64,000 nucleotides of DNA from Rariglobus sp. (GTDB lineage Bacteria; Verrucomicrobiota; Verrucomicrobiia; Opitutales; Opitutaceae): positions 26,863 through 90,862 of the forward strand of contig JAQSWS010000004.1 of the NCBI GenBank assembly GCA_029266495.1, in the 5' to 3' direction. Each line of letters starts with the position of its first letter. Position 1 is the first letter of the stretch. Under the pieces are notes generated by a model. It worked only from the letters and a program-made list of their open reading frames with translations. It made no database searches and was not told the DNA's origin. A program made the translations under genes and the position numbers. Of this stretch, positions 36,963 to 45,647 are shown one piece after another.

Positions 36963-38048
36963 ATGTCCGATCCGCTTCAACCCATCCGGGAACAAATCGA
37001 CGCGCACGACCGCCAGCTCGTCGAGTTGCTCAACAGCCGCCTCGCCCTCGCCGCCGAGATCGGCAAGCTCAAGCGCAGCTCCGGCGGACAGATCTACGTG
37101 CCGGAACGCGAGGACGCGGTGTTTCGCAAGGTCACGGCGCTCAACCAGGGGCCGATCAAGAACGAGGCGTTGCAGGCGATCTACCGTGAGATCATGTCGG
37201 CGGCCATCGCGCTGGAGAAGCCGTTGCTCATCGCCTACCTCGGGCCGGAGGCAACCTACACGCATGCGGCCGCAATCAAGAAGTTTGGCGCGAGCGTGGA
37301 TTACTCTGCCATCGCCACGATCTCGGACATTTTCACGGCGGTCGAAAAAGGCGAGGCCGACTATGGCATCATCCCGATTGAGAACTCCACCGAGGGTTCG
37401 GTGCGCGAGGCGCTGGACGGGTTTGTCGAAAGCGACTTGAAGGTCGTCGCGCAGGTGTTTCTGGAGATCAACCACGCGTTGATTTCCCCCACGCCGCTGG
37501 AGAAAATCGAAAAGGTTTACTCGAAGGATCAGGCGCTCGCGCAGTGCCGCCACTGGCTGCAACGGCATCTGCCGCATGCGCAGTTGATCGATACGGCGAG
37601 CACGGCGAAGGCGGTGCAGATCGCGAAGGACACCCCCGGCGCGGCGGCGATCGCGGCGGAGCTGGCCGCGCAGTTGCAAGGCGTGCCGGTGGTCGCGCGC
37701 AATATCCAGGATCAGAACGACAACACGACGCGGTTTTTCATCGTGGGCAAAAAGGCCTCCGGCCCGGTCGGTGGCGGGCGCGATCTGACCAGCCTGGTGA
37801 TCTCGCTGGGCGACGAAGCGGCGGCGCACTCGGGCTCGCTGTTGAAGATGCTCATGCCGTTCGGGCAGCGTGGCATCAACCTGTCAAAGGTGGAGTCGCG
37901 TCCGAGCAAACGTCGCCCGTGGGACTACCTGTTCTTCATCGATGTCACGGGGCACTACGACGACCCCGCGATGAAGGAGGCGATCGCGGAGTTGAAGAAG
38001 TTCTGCCCGTTGGTGAAGTGGCTCGGGAGTTACCCGGCGGCGGTTTAA
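36963..38048 (+). CDS. pheA: bifunctional chorismate mutase/prephenate dehydratase
   Basis: A 361-residue P-protein for phenylalanine synthesis. The AroQ-type chorismate mutase domain (1-90) starts DPLQPIREQIDAHDRQLVELLNSRL; the prephenate dehydratase domain (about 95-275) includes YLGPEATYTHAAA and NTTRFFIVG (TRF motif); the ACT domain (about 285-360) has the ESRPSKRRPWDYLFFID motif used for phenylalanine feedback. All three domains are complete. A second, exported chorismate mutase-like gene lies at 21.7-22.3 kb. Confidence 0.96.
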   Translation: MSDPLQPIREQIDAHDRQLVELLNSRLALAAEIGKLKRSSGGQIYVPEREDAVFRKVTALNQGPIKNEALQAIYREIMSAAIALEKPLLIAYLGPEATYTHAAAIKKFGASVDYSAIATISDIFTAVEKGEADYGIIPIENSTEGSVREALDGFVESDLKVVAQVFLEINHALISPTPLEKIEKVYSKDQALAQCRHWLQRHLPHAQLIDTASTAKAVQIAKDTPGAAAIAAELAAQLQGVPVVARNIQDQNDNTTRFFIVGKKASGPVGGGRDLTSLVISLGDEAAAHSGSLLKMLMPFGQRGINLSKVESRPSKRRPWDYLFFIDVTGHYDDPAMKEAIAELKKFCPLVKWLGSYPAAV

Positions 38049-38055
38049 AAAGTGG

Positions 38056-38074
38056 ATGCGGCACCTTGCCGCAT
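38056..38074 (+). terminator. hairpin downstream of pheA
   Basis: The 8-bp stem ATGCGGCA/TGCCGCAT with a 3-base loop starts 7 bases after the pheA stop codon. It is followed by TATAAATTT, which is a weak T-rich tail. Confidence 0.55.
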
Positions 38075-38136
38075 TATAAATTTGGTGATGAAATTCGGAT
38101 ACACGCGGCGAGCCGCCACGTCTACTTTCACTACAC

Positions 38137-39168
38137 ATGAACAGGCCATTGCGCATTGGTTTCGTCGGTGCGGGTGCGAATACCCGAGAGAAACACATTC
38201 CGGGGTTTCGGGCGTTGCCGGGCGTTGAGTTGGCGGCGGTGGTCAACCGCACGCGGGCATCGTCGGAGCGGGTGGCGCGTGAGTCGGGCATTTCACGGGT
38301 GGCGGAGGATTGGCGGGCGCTGGTGGAGGCCCCGGATATTGATGCGATTTGCATTGGCACGTGGCCTTACCTGCATGCGGAAGTGGCGGTGGCGGCATTG
38401 CGGGCGGGCAAGCATGTGCTGACCGAGGCGCGCATGGCGGCGACGGTGGCAGAGGCGGAGGCGATGGAGGCTGCCTTGACGGACGCACGGCGGACGTATC
38501 CGGGAATCGTCGCGCAAGTCGTGCCCTCGCCGGTGACACTGTCATGGGATGCAGTCGTGCGGGACTTGCTGGCGGAGGGCGTGCTCGGCCGCCTGCACCA
38601 GGTGGAGATCGCGCATCTGCATGGGGCCTACGCTGATCCCGGCGCACCGATTGCGTGGCGCCAGCGCAGGGAATGGAACGGTGTGAACACGCTTACGCTG
38701 GGCATCTATTATGAGGCGGTGCAGCGCTGGCTGGGTGAAGACGCATCGGTTTTGAAGGCCGAGGCGGGGATCGTTACCCCGGAGCGGGTCGATGCCGCCA
38801 CGGGTGCGCGGGTGGCCGTCGATGTGCCGGATTGGGTGAAGGTGAACGGGGTGTTCTTCGGCGGGGCGGTTCTGCGTGCGGAGTTCAGCGGGGTGGAGAC
38901 GAAGTCCCCGCGAAACGAGATAGCATTGCACGGCGAGCTTCGGGGGATCCGGCTGGATTTGACCGCGGGCAAGCTGTGGTTGCAGGCGGCGAAGCATGAG
39001 GAACGCGAGTTGGAGATCGCGCCGGAAAAACATGGCGCGTGGCGCGTCGAGGCGGATTTCGTGGAGAGCATCCGCAAGGGAACGCCGGTGCGGTTGACGG
39101 ATTTCGCGACGGGCGTGCGCTACATGCGTTTCACCGAGGCGGCCTGGCGGGCGTGGCAGAAGGAGTAA
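38137..39168 (+). CDS. Gfo/Idh/MocA-family oxidoreductase
   Basis: A 343-residue NAD(P)-dependent oxidoreductase. The Rossmann start IGFVGAGANTREKHIPGF, the DAICIGTWPYLHAEVAVAALRAGKHVL motif and the C-terminal alpha/beta domain match the family. In the classical EKP motif the Lys is changed: the segment reads HVLTEARMA instead of HVLCEKPxA, so the catalytic Lys is replaced by Ala/Arg, which makes the activity uncertain. Substrates in the family are sugars, inositols or related polyols. Confidence 0.88.
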   Translation: MNRPLRIGFVGAGANTREKHIPGFRALPGVELAAVVNRTRASSERVARESGISRVAEDWRALVEAPDIDAICIGTWPYLHAEVAVAALRAGKHVLTEARMAATVAEAEAMEAALTDARRTYPGIVAQVVPSPVTLSWDAVVRDLLAEGVLGRLHQVEIAHLHGAYADPGAPIAWRQRREWNGVNTLTLGIYYEAVQRWLGEDASVLKAEAGIVTPERVDAATGARVAVDVPDWVKVNGVFFGGAVLRAEFSGVETKSPRNEIALHGELRGIRLDLTAGKLWLQAAKHEERELEIAPEKHGAWRVEADFVESIRKGTPVRLTDFATGVRYMRFTEAAWRAWQKE

Positions 39169-39192
39169 ACGCGGCGGGCCGCCGCGTTTACT
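39164..39192. terminator. palindromic terminator between the oxidoreductase and rho genes
   Basis: A 14-bp near-perfect palindrome (AGTAAACGCGGCGG and its complement) bridges the stop codon of the plus-strand oxidoreductase and the end of the minus-strand rho gene. It can serve as a terminator for both. Confidence 0.65.
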
Positions 39193-39198
39193 TCGGGA

Positions 39199-40428
39199 TC
39201 AGCGCGCGATCAGCTTGAGGAATTCCTCGTTGTTCTTCGTCTTCGAGAGGCGGGCGATCATCGTGTCGGTCGCCTCCTCGATCTTCTGCGAAACGAGGGC
39301 GCGGCGGAAGAAGTGGATCGCGTCGAGTTTCTTGGCGTCGATGAGGAGCTCCTCCTTGCGCGTGCCGGAGGACTGGATGTTCATCGCGGGCCAGAGGCGC
39401 ATCTCGGCGCATTTGCGGTCGAGGACCAGGTCGCTGTTACCGGTGCCCTTGAACTCCTGGAAAATGACGTCGTCCATGCGGCTGCCGGTCTCGACGAGCA
39501 CGGAGGCCACGATGGTGAGCGAGCCGCCTTCCTCGATGTTGCGGGCGGCGGCGAAGAGCTGGCGGGGCTTTTCGAGGGCGCGGACATCGAGACCGCCGGA
39601 GCCGGTGCGACCGGAGTTTTTAAGGGTGTTGTGGGCGCGGGCGAGGCGGGTGATCGAGTCGATGAAGAGCACGACGTGGCGGCCGACCTCGGTGAGGCGC
39701 TTGGCACGCTCGATGGCCATGTCGGCGATGCGCACGTGGCTGTCGACGTTCTCGTCGTTGGAGGAAGCCCAGATCTCGGCGGGGACGCTCCGGCGGAAAT
39801 CGGTGACTTCTTCCGGGCGTTCATCCACGAGGAGAATCATGACGTGGCACTCGGGGTGGTTTTGGAGAACCCCCAGCGCCATGTCGCGGAGCAGGGTGGT
39901 CTTGCCGGTGCGGGGCGGGGCGACGATGAGGCCGCGCGTGCCCTTGCCGATGGGGCAGAAGAGGTCGACGGCACGGGTGGTCATGCGACCGTCCTTGAGC
40001 TCCATCTTGAGCTGCTGGTCGGGCGACATGCTGGTGAGTGCGGTGAATTCCGGCAGCGCCTTGCGATCTTCAATGCTCAGGCCGTCGACGGACTCGACGA
40101 ACTTCATCTTGGGGTTGGGGAAGCGGCCTTCGGCGGGCCAGGCGGTGCCGGTGATATGGCTGCCTTGGCGGAGCTTGAAACGGCGGATGAGCTCCTTGGG
40201 GACGAAGGTGTCCGCGGGGCGGCGTTTGCCGTAGCGCGTAAGGTCGAGGAGCTGGCCGTTGCCTCCTTTCTGGATGTCGATGTCGAGGACGCCTTGGACT
40301 TGGATCACGTTCTCCGGGCGCTCCAAAACCTGGGGAGCAGCGGCGGCGGAGGCGGGCGCGAGATTGGCGGCGGGAGCGGTCTCCGACGGGGGAATGTCGG
40401 AGGGCGTTGGTTCAGGGTTATTAGCCAT
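39199..40428 (-). CDS. rho: transcription termination factor Rho
   Basis: A 409-residue hexameric RNA helicase starting MANNPEPTPSD; 16 further codons upstream are less likely to be translated. The N-terminal part has a Pro/Ala-rich stretch, then the RNA-binding fold GVLDIDIQKGGNGQLLDL. The ATPase domain has the P-loop APPRTGKTTLL, the Q-loop/R-loop region DERPEEVTDF, the Walker B VVLFIDSITRLARAHN and the secondary RNA site SGGLDVRALEKPRQLFAAARNIEEGGSL. It is divergent from acs. Confidence 0.97.
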   Translation of the reverse strand: MANNPEPTPSDIPPSETAPAANLAPASAAAAPQVLERPENVIQVQGVLDIDIQKGGNGQLLDLTRYGKRRPADTFVPKELIRRFKLRQGSHITGTAWPAEGRFPNPKMKFVESVDGLSIEDRKALPEFTALTSMSPDQQLKMELKDGRMTTRAVDLFCPIGKGTRGLIVAPPRTGKTTLLRDMALGVLQNHPECHVMILLVDERPEEVTDFRRSVPAEIWASSNDENVDSHVRIADMAIERAKRLTEVGRHVVLFIDSITRLARAHNTLKNSGRTGSGGLDVRALEKPRQLFAAARNIEEGGSLTIVASVLVETGSRMDDVIFQEFKGTGNSDLVLDRKCAEMRLWPAMNIQSSGTRKEELLIDAKKLDAIHFFRRALVSQKIEEATDTMIARLSKTKNNEEFLKLIAR

Positions 40429-40556
40429 GGATATAAATTGATGTAGTGGAACGTATGCGGACGCTTGACGCTGCAAACCAAGGGCGGAATAAGGGCTCGA
40501 GCATCACGCACGCGAATGACCGCGTGCTTCAGAAAATCCCCTAAAAAGCCTCTAAC

Positions 40557-42506
40557 GTGTCAGACCAAAAGATTACTTCAGCAGCCCGTGAAAAACGGGT
40601 TTTTAAGCCTTCGGCCGAGTTTCAACGTCAAGCCAATCTCGGGAGTCTTGCTTCGTATAAGAAGCTCTATGCCGAGTCTGTCAACACCCCAGAAAAGTTC
40701 TGGGGGCGGCAGGCCAAGGAGTTGCTTGTCTGGCGCAAGCCGTTCACGAGCGTCCTGAAATGGAAGGCCCCGCACGCCGAGTGGTTCAAGGGAGGGAAGC
40801 TCAATGTCGCCGAGAACTGCATCGACCGCCATCTGGGCACCGCGTTGGAGAACAAGGCGGCGATTATTTTCGAAGGTGAGCCGGGCGATGTGCGCACGAT
40901 CACCTACAAGCAGTTGTCCATGCATGTCGCCCGTCTGGCGCATGTGTTTGAAAACATGGGTATTGTCGCCGGTGATCGCGTGGCGATCTACCTGCCGATG
41001 GTGCCCGAGGCCGTGGTCGCGATGCTGGCCTGCGCCCGCATCGGCGCGGTGCACACGGTGATCTTCGGCGGCTTCAGCTCCGAGGCCATCAAGGACCGGA
41101 TCAACGATTGCAAAGCGAAGCTGGTGATCACCGCCGATGGCGGCTGGCGCCGCGGCAAGATCATCGAACTCAAGCCTGCCGTGGACCGTGCCCTTGAAGG
41201 CACGCCCACCGTGCAGTCGGTCATCGTGCTCAAGCGCACCGGCAACGAGGTCAAGATGGCCGAAGGACGCGACATCTGGTGGCACGACGCCTGGAAGGGC
41301 GGTCCGAATCAGCACAAGGCCAAGGCCTTCGATAGCGAGCACCCGCTCTTCATCCTTTATACCAGCGGCTCGACGGGGAAACCCAAGGGCGTGCTCCATA
41401 CCAGCGCCGGTTACCTGCTCGGTGCGAAGATGACTTCGCACTACATCTTCGATCTGAAGCAGAACGACCGCTACTTCTGCTCCGCCGACATCGGCTGGAT
41501 CACCGGTCACAGCTACGTCGTTTACGGTCTGCTCTCCAATGGTTCGACCGTGTTCCTCTACGAAGGCGCGCCCAACCAGCCCGAGCCGGACCGGTTCTGG
41601 CAGATGATCGACCGCCACGCGATTACGATCCTCTACACCGCGCCGACCGCGATTCGCGCGTTCATGCGTTGGGGCGACAACTACGTCCTCAAGCACCGGC
41701 TCGACTCGCTTCGTTTGCTCGGTTCCGTCGGCGAGCCGATCAGTCCCGAAGCCTGGCGCTGGTATCACAAGATGATCGGCAAGGGTAAGTGCCCGATTGT
41801 CGACACGTGGTGGCAGACCGAGACCGGTTCCATCATGATCGCGCCGCTGCCCGGCGCGGTGCCGCTCAAGCCCGGTTCCGCCAGTCTGCCGTTCTTCGGC
41901 GTGTGCCCGAAGATCGTCGACGAGAAGGGCAAGGAAGTGCCGCGCGGCACGGATGGAAAGATGATCATCACCAAACCCTGGCCTTCGATGCTCCGCACGC
42001 TGTGGGGCGACGACGAGCGTTTCCAGAAAACCTATTTCGGCGATTATCCCGGTGTTTATTTCACGGGCGACGGCGCGAAGCAGGACAAGGATGGCTACTT
42101 CTGGATCTCGGGTCGCGTCGACGACGTGCTCAACATCTCCGGCCACCGCATCGGCACGGCCGAGGTGGAAGCCGCGCTGGCGACGCATCACGCGGTGGCC
42201 GAGGCCGCGGCGGTCGGGCGCCCGGATGATCTCAAGGGCCAGGCCCTCGTGGTCTTCGTTTCGTTGAAGACGGGTGTCGCGAGCAGCGATGCCTTGAAGG
42301 AGGAGCTACGCGCCCATATCGGACGCGAGATCGGCTCGTTCGCAAAGCCGGACAGCGTGCGCATCGCGGCGGGTCTGCCCAAGACGCGCTCCGGAAAAAT
42401 CATGCGTCGTATTCTGAAGGAGATTGCGGCGGGTCGCGAAGTGAAGGGCGACACGACGACCCTGGAGGATTTCTCCGTGATCGCGGCGTTGCAGAAGGAA
42501 GACTAA
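40557..42506 (+). CDS. acs: acetyl-CoA synthetase (acetate-CoA ligase)
   Basis: A 649-residue AMP-forming acetyl-CoA synthetase that starts at GTG (protein MSDQKITSAAREK). The nucleotide loop FILYTSGSTGKPKGVLH, the central block DTWWQTETGSIMIAP, the hinge GRVDDVLNISGHRIGTAE and the acetylatable Lys motif PKTRSGKIMRRIL are all present. It converts acetate, ATP and CoA to acetyl-CoA. Length is normal. It is a single gene, followed by a hairpin at 42552. Confidence 0.97.
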   Translation: MSDQKITSAAREKRVFKPSAEFQRQANLGSLASYKKLYAESVNTPEKFWGRQAKELLVWRKPFTSVLKWKAPHAEWFKGGKLNVAENCIDRHLGTALENKAAIIFEGEPGDVRTITYKQLSMHVARLAHVFENMGIVAGDRVAIYLPMVPEAVVAMLACARIGAVHTVIFGGFSSEAIKDRINDCKAKLVITADGGWRRGKIIELKPAVDRALEGTPTVQSVIVLKRTGNEVKMAEGRDIWWHDAWKGGPNQHKAKAFDSEHPLFILYTSGSTGKPKGVLHTSAGYLLGAKMTSHYIFDLKQNDRYFCSADIGWITGHSYVVYGLLSNGSTVFLYEGAPNQPEPDRFWQMIDRHAITILYTAPTAIRAFMRWGDNYVLKHRLDSLRLLGSVGEPISPEAWRWYHKMIGKGKCPIVDTWWQTETGSIMIAPLPGAVPLKPGSASLPFFGVCPKIVDEKGKEVPRGTDGKMIITKPWPSMLRTLWGDDERFQKTYFGDYPGVYFTGDGAKQDKDGYFWISGRVDDVLNISGHRIGTAEVEAALATHHAVAEAAAVGRPDDLKGQALVVFVSLKTGVASSDALKEELRAHIGREIGSFAKPDSVRIAAGLPKTRSGKIMRRILKEIAAGREVKGDTTTLEDFSVIAALQKED

Positions 42507-42551
42507 GACGGAGGACGGATCGCAGGGCCCGGCCTTGTGTCGGGCCGCTGG

Positions 42552-42582
42552 GGCCGCCGAACACCATTGGGTGTTCGCGGCC
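42552..42582. terminator. hairpin between acs and the amidohydrolase gene
   Basis: The stem GGCCGCCGAACACC pairs with GGTGTTCGCGGCC around a 4-base loop, with one bulge. It separates two convergent genes and probably acts on both; another weaker GC-rich hairpin precedes it. Confidence 0.6.
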
Positions 42583-42613
42583 TTACACGGGGTGAGGCCC
42601 GGCATGGTTCGGA

Positions 42614-43834
42614 CTATACCCAGCGTGGATCCCGCCAGAGTTCACGACCATGGCGATAGGTGGCGAGGACATCGGCGGGGGTGACGCGGGTGAGGATGCT
42701 GGCGGTGAGGTGCCGTGTGGCGCGCAGGTGCGGCTGATTGAAGTCGAGCACCACGAAGTCGGCGGGCAGGCCGCGGTCGAGATAACCGTAATGATCGCCG
42801 CCGAGGAGCGGGCGGATGTTCGTCGTCGCCATTTTCAGGATCGTGGCGGGATCCGGTGTGACGGCGTCGCCGGCCTGCGACTTGGCGAGTTTGTAGGTGA
42901 AGTCGAGTTCGGCGAGGAGTGAAGGCGAGTTGAGCATGCCGTTGTCCGTGCCGAGAAGGAGATTGGCCCCGGCGCGGAGCAACGCGGCGACCGGCGGAAG
43001 CGGCAGGCCGAGGCTGGCGTTGGCGCGCGGGTTGATCGCGGCGGTTTTGCCGCTGCGCACGAGCAACGCAATCTCGTCGGCGTCGGCCACGGTGAGGTGG
43101 ACGATCAGGTCGGCGTCGTAGATTTCGATGGCCCGGATGAGGTCGCCGTGACCGGTGATCGCGAGCGAACGGTCGCGGTAGGCGGCGCTTTCGAGGCAGT
43201 GGATGGCGCGCAGCTTTTTGGAGGCCGACGTGGTGGTGCGGATTTCGCGCCAGGCCGCATCGGTGAGGTCATTCATGGTGCTCTCGGAAAAGCCGTCGGC
43301 GACGGCGAGCATGGCGGCAAGTTCATCCCGGGCGGAGGCAGGGAGTGACGCGGTGTTGGCATTGAGGTCCGCGGCCGTGAACGGCGGCGTGTCGAATTGG
43401 TTAAGGATGATCGATTCGACGCCGGTGATTTCGGAGGCCTGGCGCAGGAGGCGGGCGCCGTGAGCACCTTGCTCGCGGAAATCCAGGTGGCCGATGGTGC
43501 CGGTGCGCGCCATATAACCCAGGTGTCCGACAAGGTGCGGGAGATGGGTTTCCGCGGTGAGTTTGCCGAGTTCCCGGTATTTATAGCCGTTGGGCCGGAA
43601 GAACCCTTCTTCGAGGGTGAGTCCGGTGGCTCCGTCGGGCAGGGCGCTGTCGCCCATGTGGGTGTGGCCGTTGTAGAGACCGGGGATGATCACGAGGCGC
43701 CCCTGGTCGAGCTGTGCGCAGGGTGCGCCGAGTTCGATGCCTGTGACCGTGTCGTGTTCCCAGGCAAAGCGGCGGCAGTGATGGGGAACGAGATCGGGGC
43801 CGTGAAGGAGGATGCAGTCGCGAAGGTCGGGCAT
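42614..43834 (-). CDS. metal-dependent amidohydrolase (cytosine/guanine deaminase-like)
   Basis: A 406-residue TIM-barrel amidohydrolase of the ATZ/TRZ-SsnA-guanine deaminase type. Metal-site residues: H57 and H59 in PGLYNGHTHMGD, H in AIHCLE, H in LIVHLTVAD and D in LLLGTDNGML. The segment GHLDFREQG corresponds to the region after the first strand in related deaminases. It could deaminate or dechlorinate an N-heterocycle; the substrate is unknown. It lies at the end of the minus-strand arm of the cluster and starts 15 bases after the phosphoribosyltransferase stop. Confidence 0.85.
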   Translation of the reverse strand: MPDLRDCILLHGPDLVPHHCRRFAWEHDTVTGIELGAPCAQLDQGRLVIIPGLYNGHTHMGDSALPDGATGLTLEEGFFRPNGYKYRELGKLTAETHLPHLVGHLGYMARTGTIGHLDFREQGAHGARLLRQASEITGVESIILNQFDTPPFTAADLNANTASLPASARDELAAMLAVADGFSESTMNDLTDAAWREIRTTTSASKKLRAIHCLESAAYRDRSLAITGHGDLIRAIEIYDADLIVHLTVADADEIALLVRSGKTAAINPRANASLGLPLPPVAALLRAGANLLLGTDNGMLNSPSLLAELDFTYKLAKSQAGDAVTPDPATILKMATTNIRPLLGGDHYGYLDRGLPADFVVLDFNQPHLRATRHLTASILTRVTPADVLATYRHGRELWRDPRWV

Positions 43835-43849
43835 GGAGTCGTGCGACGT

Positions 43850-44410
43850 TTAATAGCTGGTGTTCCGCGCAGTGTAGATCACGCGGGTGTTCATGAGCTG
43901 ATCGCCGTGGTCACGGAGCCCGTAGCCGACGAGCCACTCTTTGCCAAAGAAAGTGAAGCCTGCCAGATCGGGCGTGTGCAGGGAGTCGGAGCGCGCGCGA
44001 TAAACCATGCTGACGGAACGAACCGAGCGGGCGCCTTGTTTCAGCAACTGGGTCGCGGCTTCCTTGAACGTGCGGCCGCTGTCGCAAATATTGTCGAAGA
44101 GCACGATGTCGCGATCCGCGAGCCGGGTGCTTTGCCAGTCGATCTCTATTTTTTCCAGGGGCCTGTTGGTGTTTTTGTCGTAGGAGCGTGCGCGGCAGAA
44201 GGCGGGCTCGACGGAGTGGCGCATACGCAGGAGCACGTCGGAAAAGAAAAACGCCCCGCCGCGCAGGAGGCAGACGCACAGGAGCAGTTTTCCAGTCCCG
44301 GCTTCGGCGGTGGTGGCCCACGCGTCCAGTTTGCCGGCGAGCAGAGCCAGTTGTTCGTCGAGTGCTTCCGTCGGATACAGCAGGTCGAGATGCGGAGGAA
44401 TCGTGCTCAT
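43850..44410 (-). CDS. hypoxanthine phosphoribosyltransferase-like protein
   Basis: A 186-residue PRTase of the HPRT type. The N-terminal motif CVCLLRGGAFFFSDVLLRM is the pyrophosphate loop region, the PRPP loop is DIVLFDNICDSGRTFKEA and the later WLVGYGLRD matches the base-stacking YVGYGLD region of HPRT. The PRPP loop has Asp-Asn rather than the usual acidic pair (E/D-D), and the region between differs from housekeeping HPRT. It may take a purine-like or other N-heterocyclic base. It is 3 bases downstream of the SIS gene. Confidence 0.8.
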   Translation of the reverse strand: MSTIPPHLDLLYPTEALDEQLALLAGKLDAWATTAEAGTGKLLLCVCLLRGGAFFFSDVLLRMRHSVEPAFCRARSYDKNTNRPLEKIEIDWQSTRLADRDIVLFDNICDSGRTFKEAATQLLKQGARSVRSVSMVYRARSDSLHTPDLAGFTFFGKEWLVGYGLRDHGDQLMNTRVIYTARNTSY

Positions 44411-44413
44411 GGG

Positions 44414-45484
44414 TCAGGCATCGGGGCAGAAGCCGTAGAGGAGGTCGTCGCGGCCTTTTCCCGGCCAGTTCACCTGATCGATGCGGAGATGTTTCATGAC
44501 GTCGAAGACGAGCGAGTTGAGGGCCGCTTCGAATCCGAAGATCGAATACAGCGCCGGGGCGTCGATGCGGATGACGAAGGCGCCGAGTCCGGCTTCGCGG
44601 AGCATGCGGACGCTGCGGTTGACCATCTCGGCCTCGATGGCGGAACCACCTTGCAGGATGATCACCGGCTTCGGGTGGGCATTCATCTGCTGGAAGGGAC
44701 CATGGGCGAACTGGAGGAAATCGCTGATCGGCGGGCAGGGCCAGAAGACCCCTTCCATGAATTTGCACGCGAGGTTCTGCGCGAAATCGGAGATGGGGGC
44801 GGCGGTGACGAGATTAAAGCCCTGCGAGAAGGCGCTGGGCAGGCCGATCATGGCGGCACGCAGTTCGTCGGGCGGGCGCGCCTCGAGGAGCGGCAGGATC
44901 GTGGCCGCGTCGGGCTGGGGGAAGCGGCAGCCGGCGAACCGCGCGGAAAATTGAAGACAGGCGAGATAGCCGGCGAGAGGGCCGACGAAACGGATGAGCG
45001 TGGTGTATTCCTCGGCGAGGGGGAATTCGATGAGTTCGCCGCCTTCGTTGAGAATATTCTGGAGGAGATCGGCGCGGTCGGTTTTCCCGGCGGCGCGGGC
45101 GGCGGCGGGTGTTGTAGCGGTAAACAGGATACAATGCGCGAAGTCACGGCGGCGGTTGAGCGCGATGCGTGCGTTGGGCGAGACGCCTTGGGAGAAGACG
45201 ACGAGGGTTTTGTCGGCAAACGCCGCGGGCTCGGCCACGGTGAAGCCGGAAAGCGGCAGGTAGGTGGCGGCGCGGTCGGTATGCAGGTTGAGCAACATCG
45301 CCAGGTAGCGCGCATGCGCTTCGGAGCTGCCGGTCCCGGTCACGACGAAACGGCGGGAGGCGAGCGTGGCCGGGCGCAGCGCGACGGGGGGGGCGGCAAG
45401 CATGCCGGCGAGCACGGAAGGGATGCCGGCGAGGCGCCGGGCGAGGAGATCGTGACCGAGGGGATCGGCGGGGGCGTTGGACAT
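44414..45484 (-). CDS. SIS-domain (sugar isomerase-like) protein
   Basis: A 356-residue protein with two SIS folds, like the isomerase half of GlmS. The first half shows FVVTGTGSSEAHARYLAML and LVVFSQGVSPNARIAL, the classical SIS phosphosugar loops; the second half has LACKFMEGVFWPCPPISDFLQFAHGPFQQM, which resembles the GlmS/AgaS 'E-F-x-HGP' signature. It may isomerise or cleave a phosphosugar adduct released from the ring-opening steps. There is no glutaminase domain. The ATG at 45484 was preferred to the TTG four codons upstream. Confidence 0.8.
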   Translation of the reverse strand: MSNAPADPLGHDLLARRLAGIPSVLAGMLAAPPVALRPATLASRRFVVTGTGSSEAHARYLAMLLNLHTDRAATYLPLSGFTVAEPAAFADKTLVVFSQGVSPNARIALNRRRDFAHCILFTATTPAAARAAGKTDRADLLQNILNEGGELIEFPLAEEYTTLIRFVGPLAGYLACLQFSARFAGCRFPQPDAATILPLLEARPPDELRAAMIGLPSAFSQGFNLVTAAPISDFAQNLACKFMEGVFWPCPPISDFLQFAHGPFQQMNAHPKPVIILQGGSAIEAEMVNRSVRMLREAGLGAFVIRIDAPALYSIFGFEAALNSLVFDVMKHLRIDQVNWPGKGRDDLLYGFCPDA

Positions 45485-45511
45485 GGGGAGGATCAAGCCG
45501 TCGGAGTGATT

Positions 45512-45625
45512 GCCACAAAAAGCACAAAAGGGACTTATGGCGAATGCGTATCTCCCGCGCTCCTATGGGCGCCATGGAGGGAGAGGGATGCCTGCGCGTG
45601 GAAGGCCCTGGGGCTTTTTGTGGCC
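45512..45625. repeat. CACAAAA-family inverted-repeat element, copy 2
   Basis: The left arm GCCACAAAAAGCACAAAAG and the right arm (complement GGCCACAAAAAGCCC) bound 114 bases between the SIS and cyclohydrolase genes. The centre GCGCTCCTATGGGCGCC is again a TAT-centred near-palindrome, as in copy 1. It enlarges an otherwise tight operon spacer and could fold into a long hairpin in the mRNA. Confidence 0.55.
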
Positions 45626-45647
45626 ATCCTGCTGAAGGCCTGACCGA

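Noticed and set aside
43397..45643. 748-residue plus-strand ORF
   Set aside because: It is antisense to the phosphoribosyltransferase and SIS genes and has a compositionally biased sequence.
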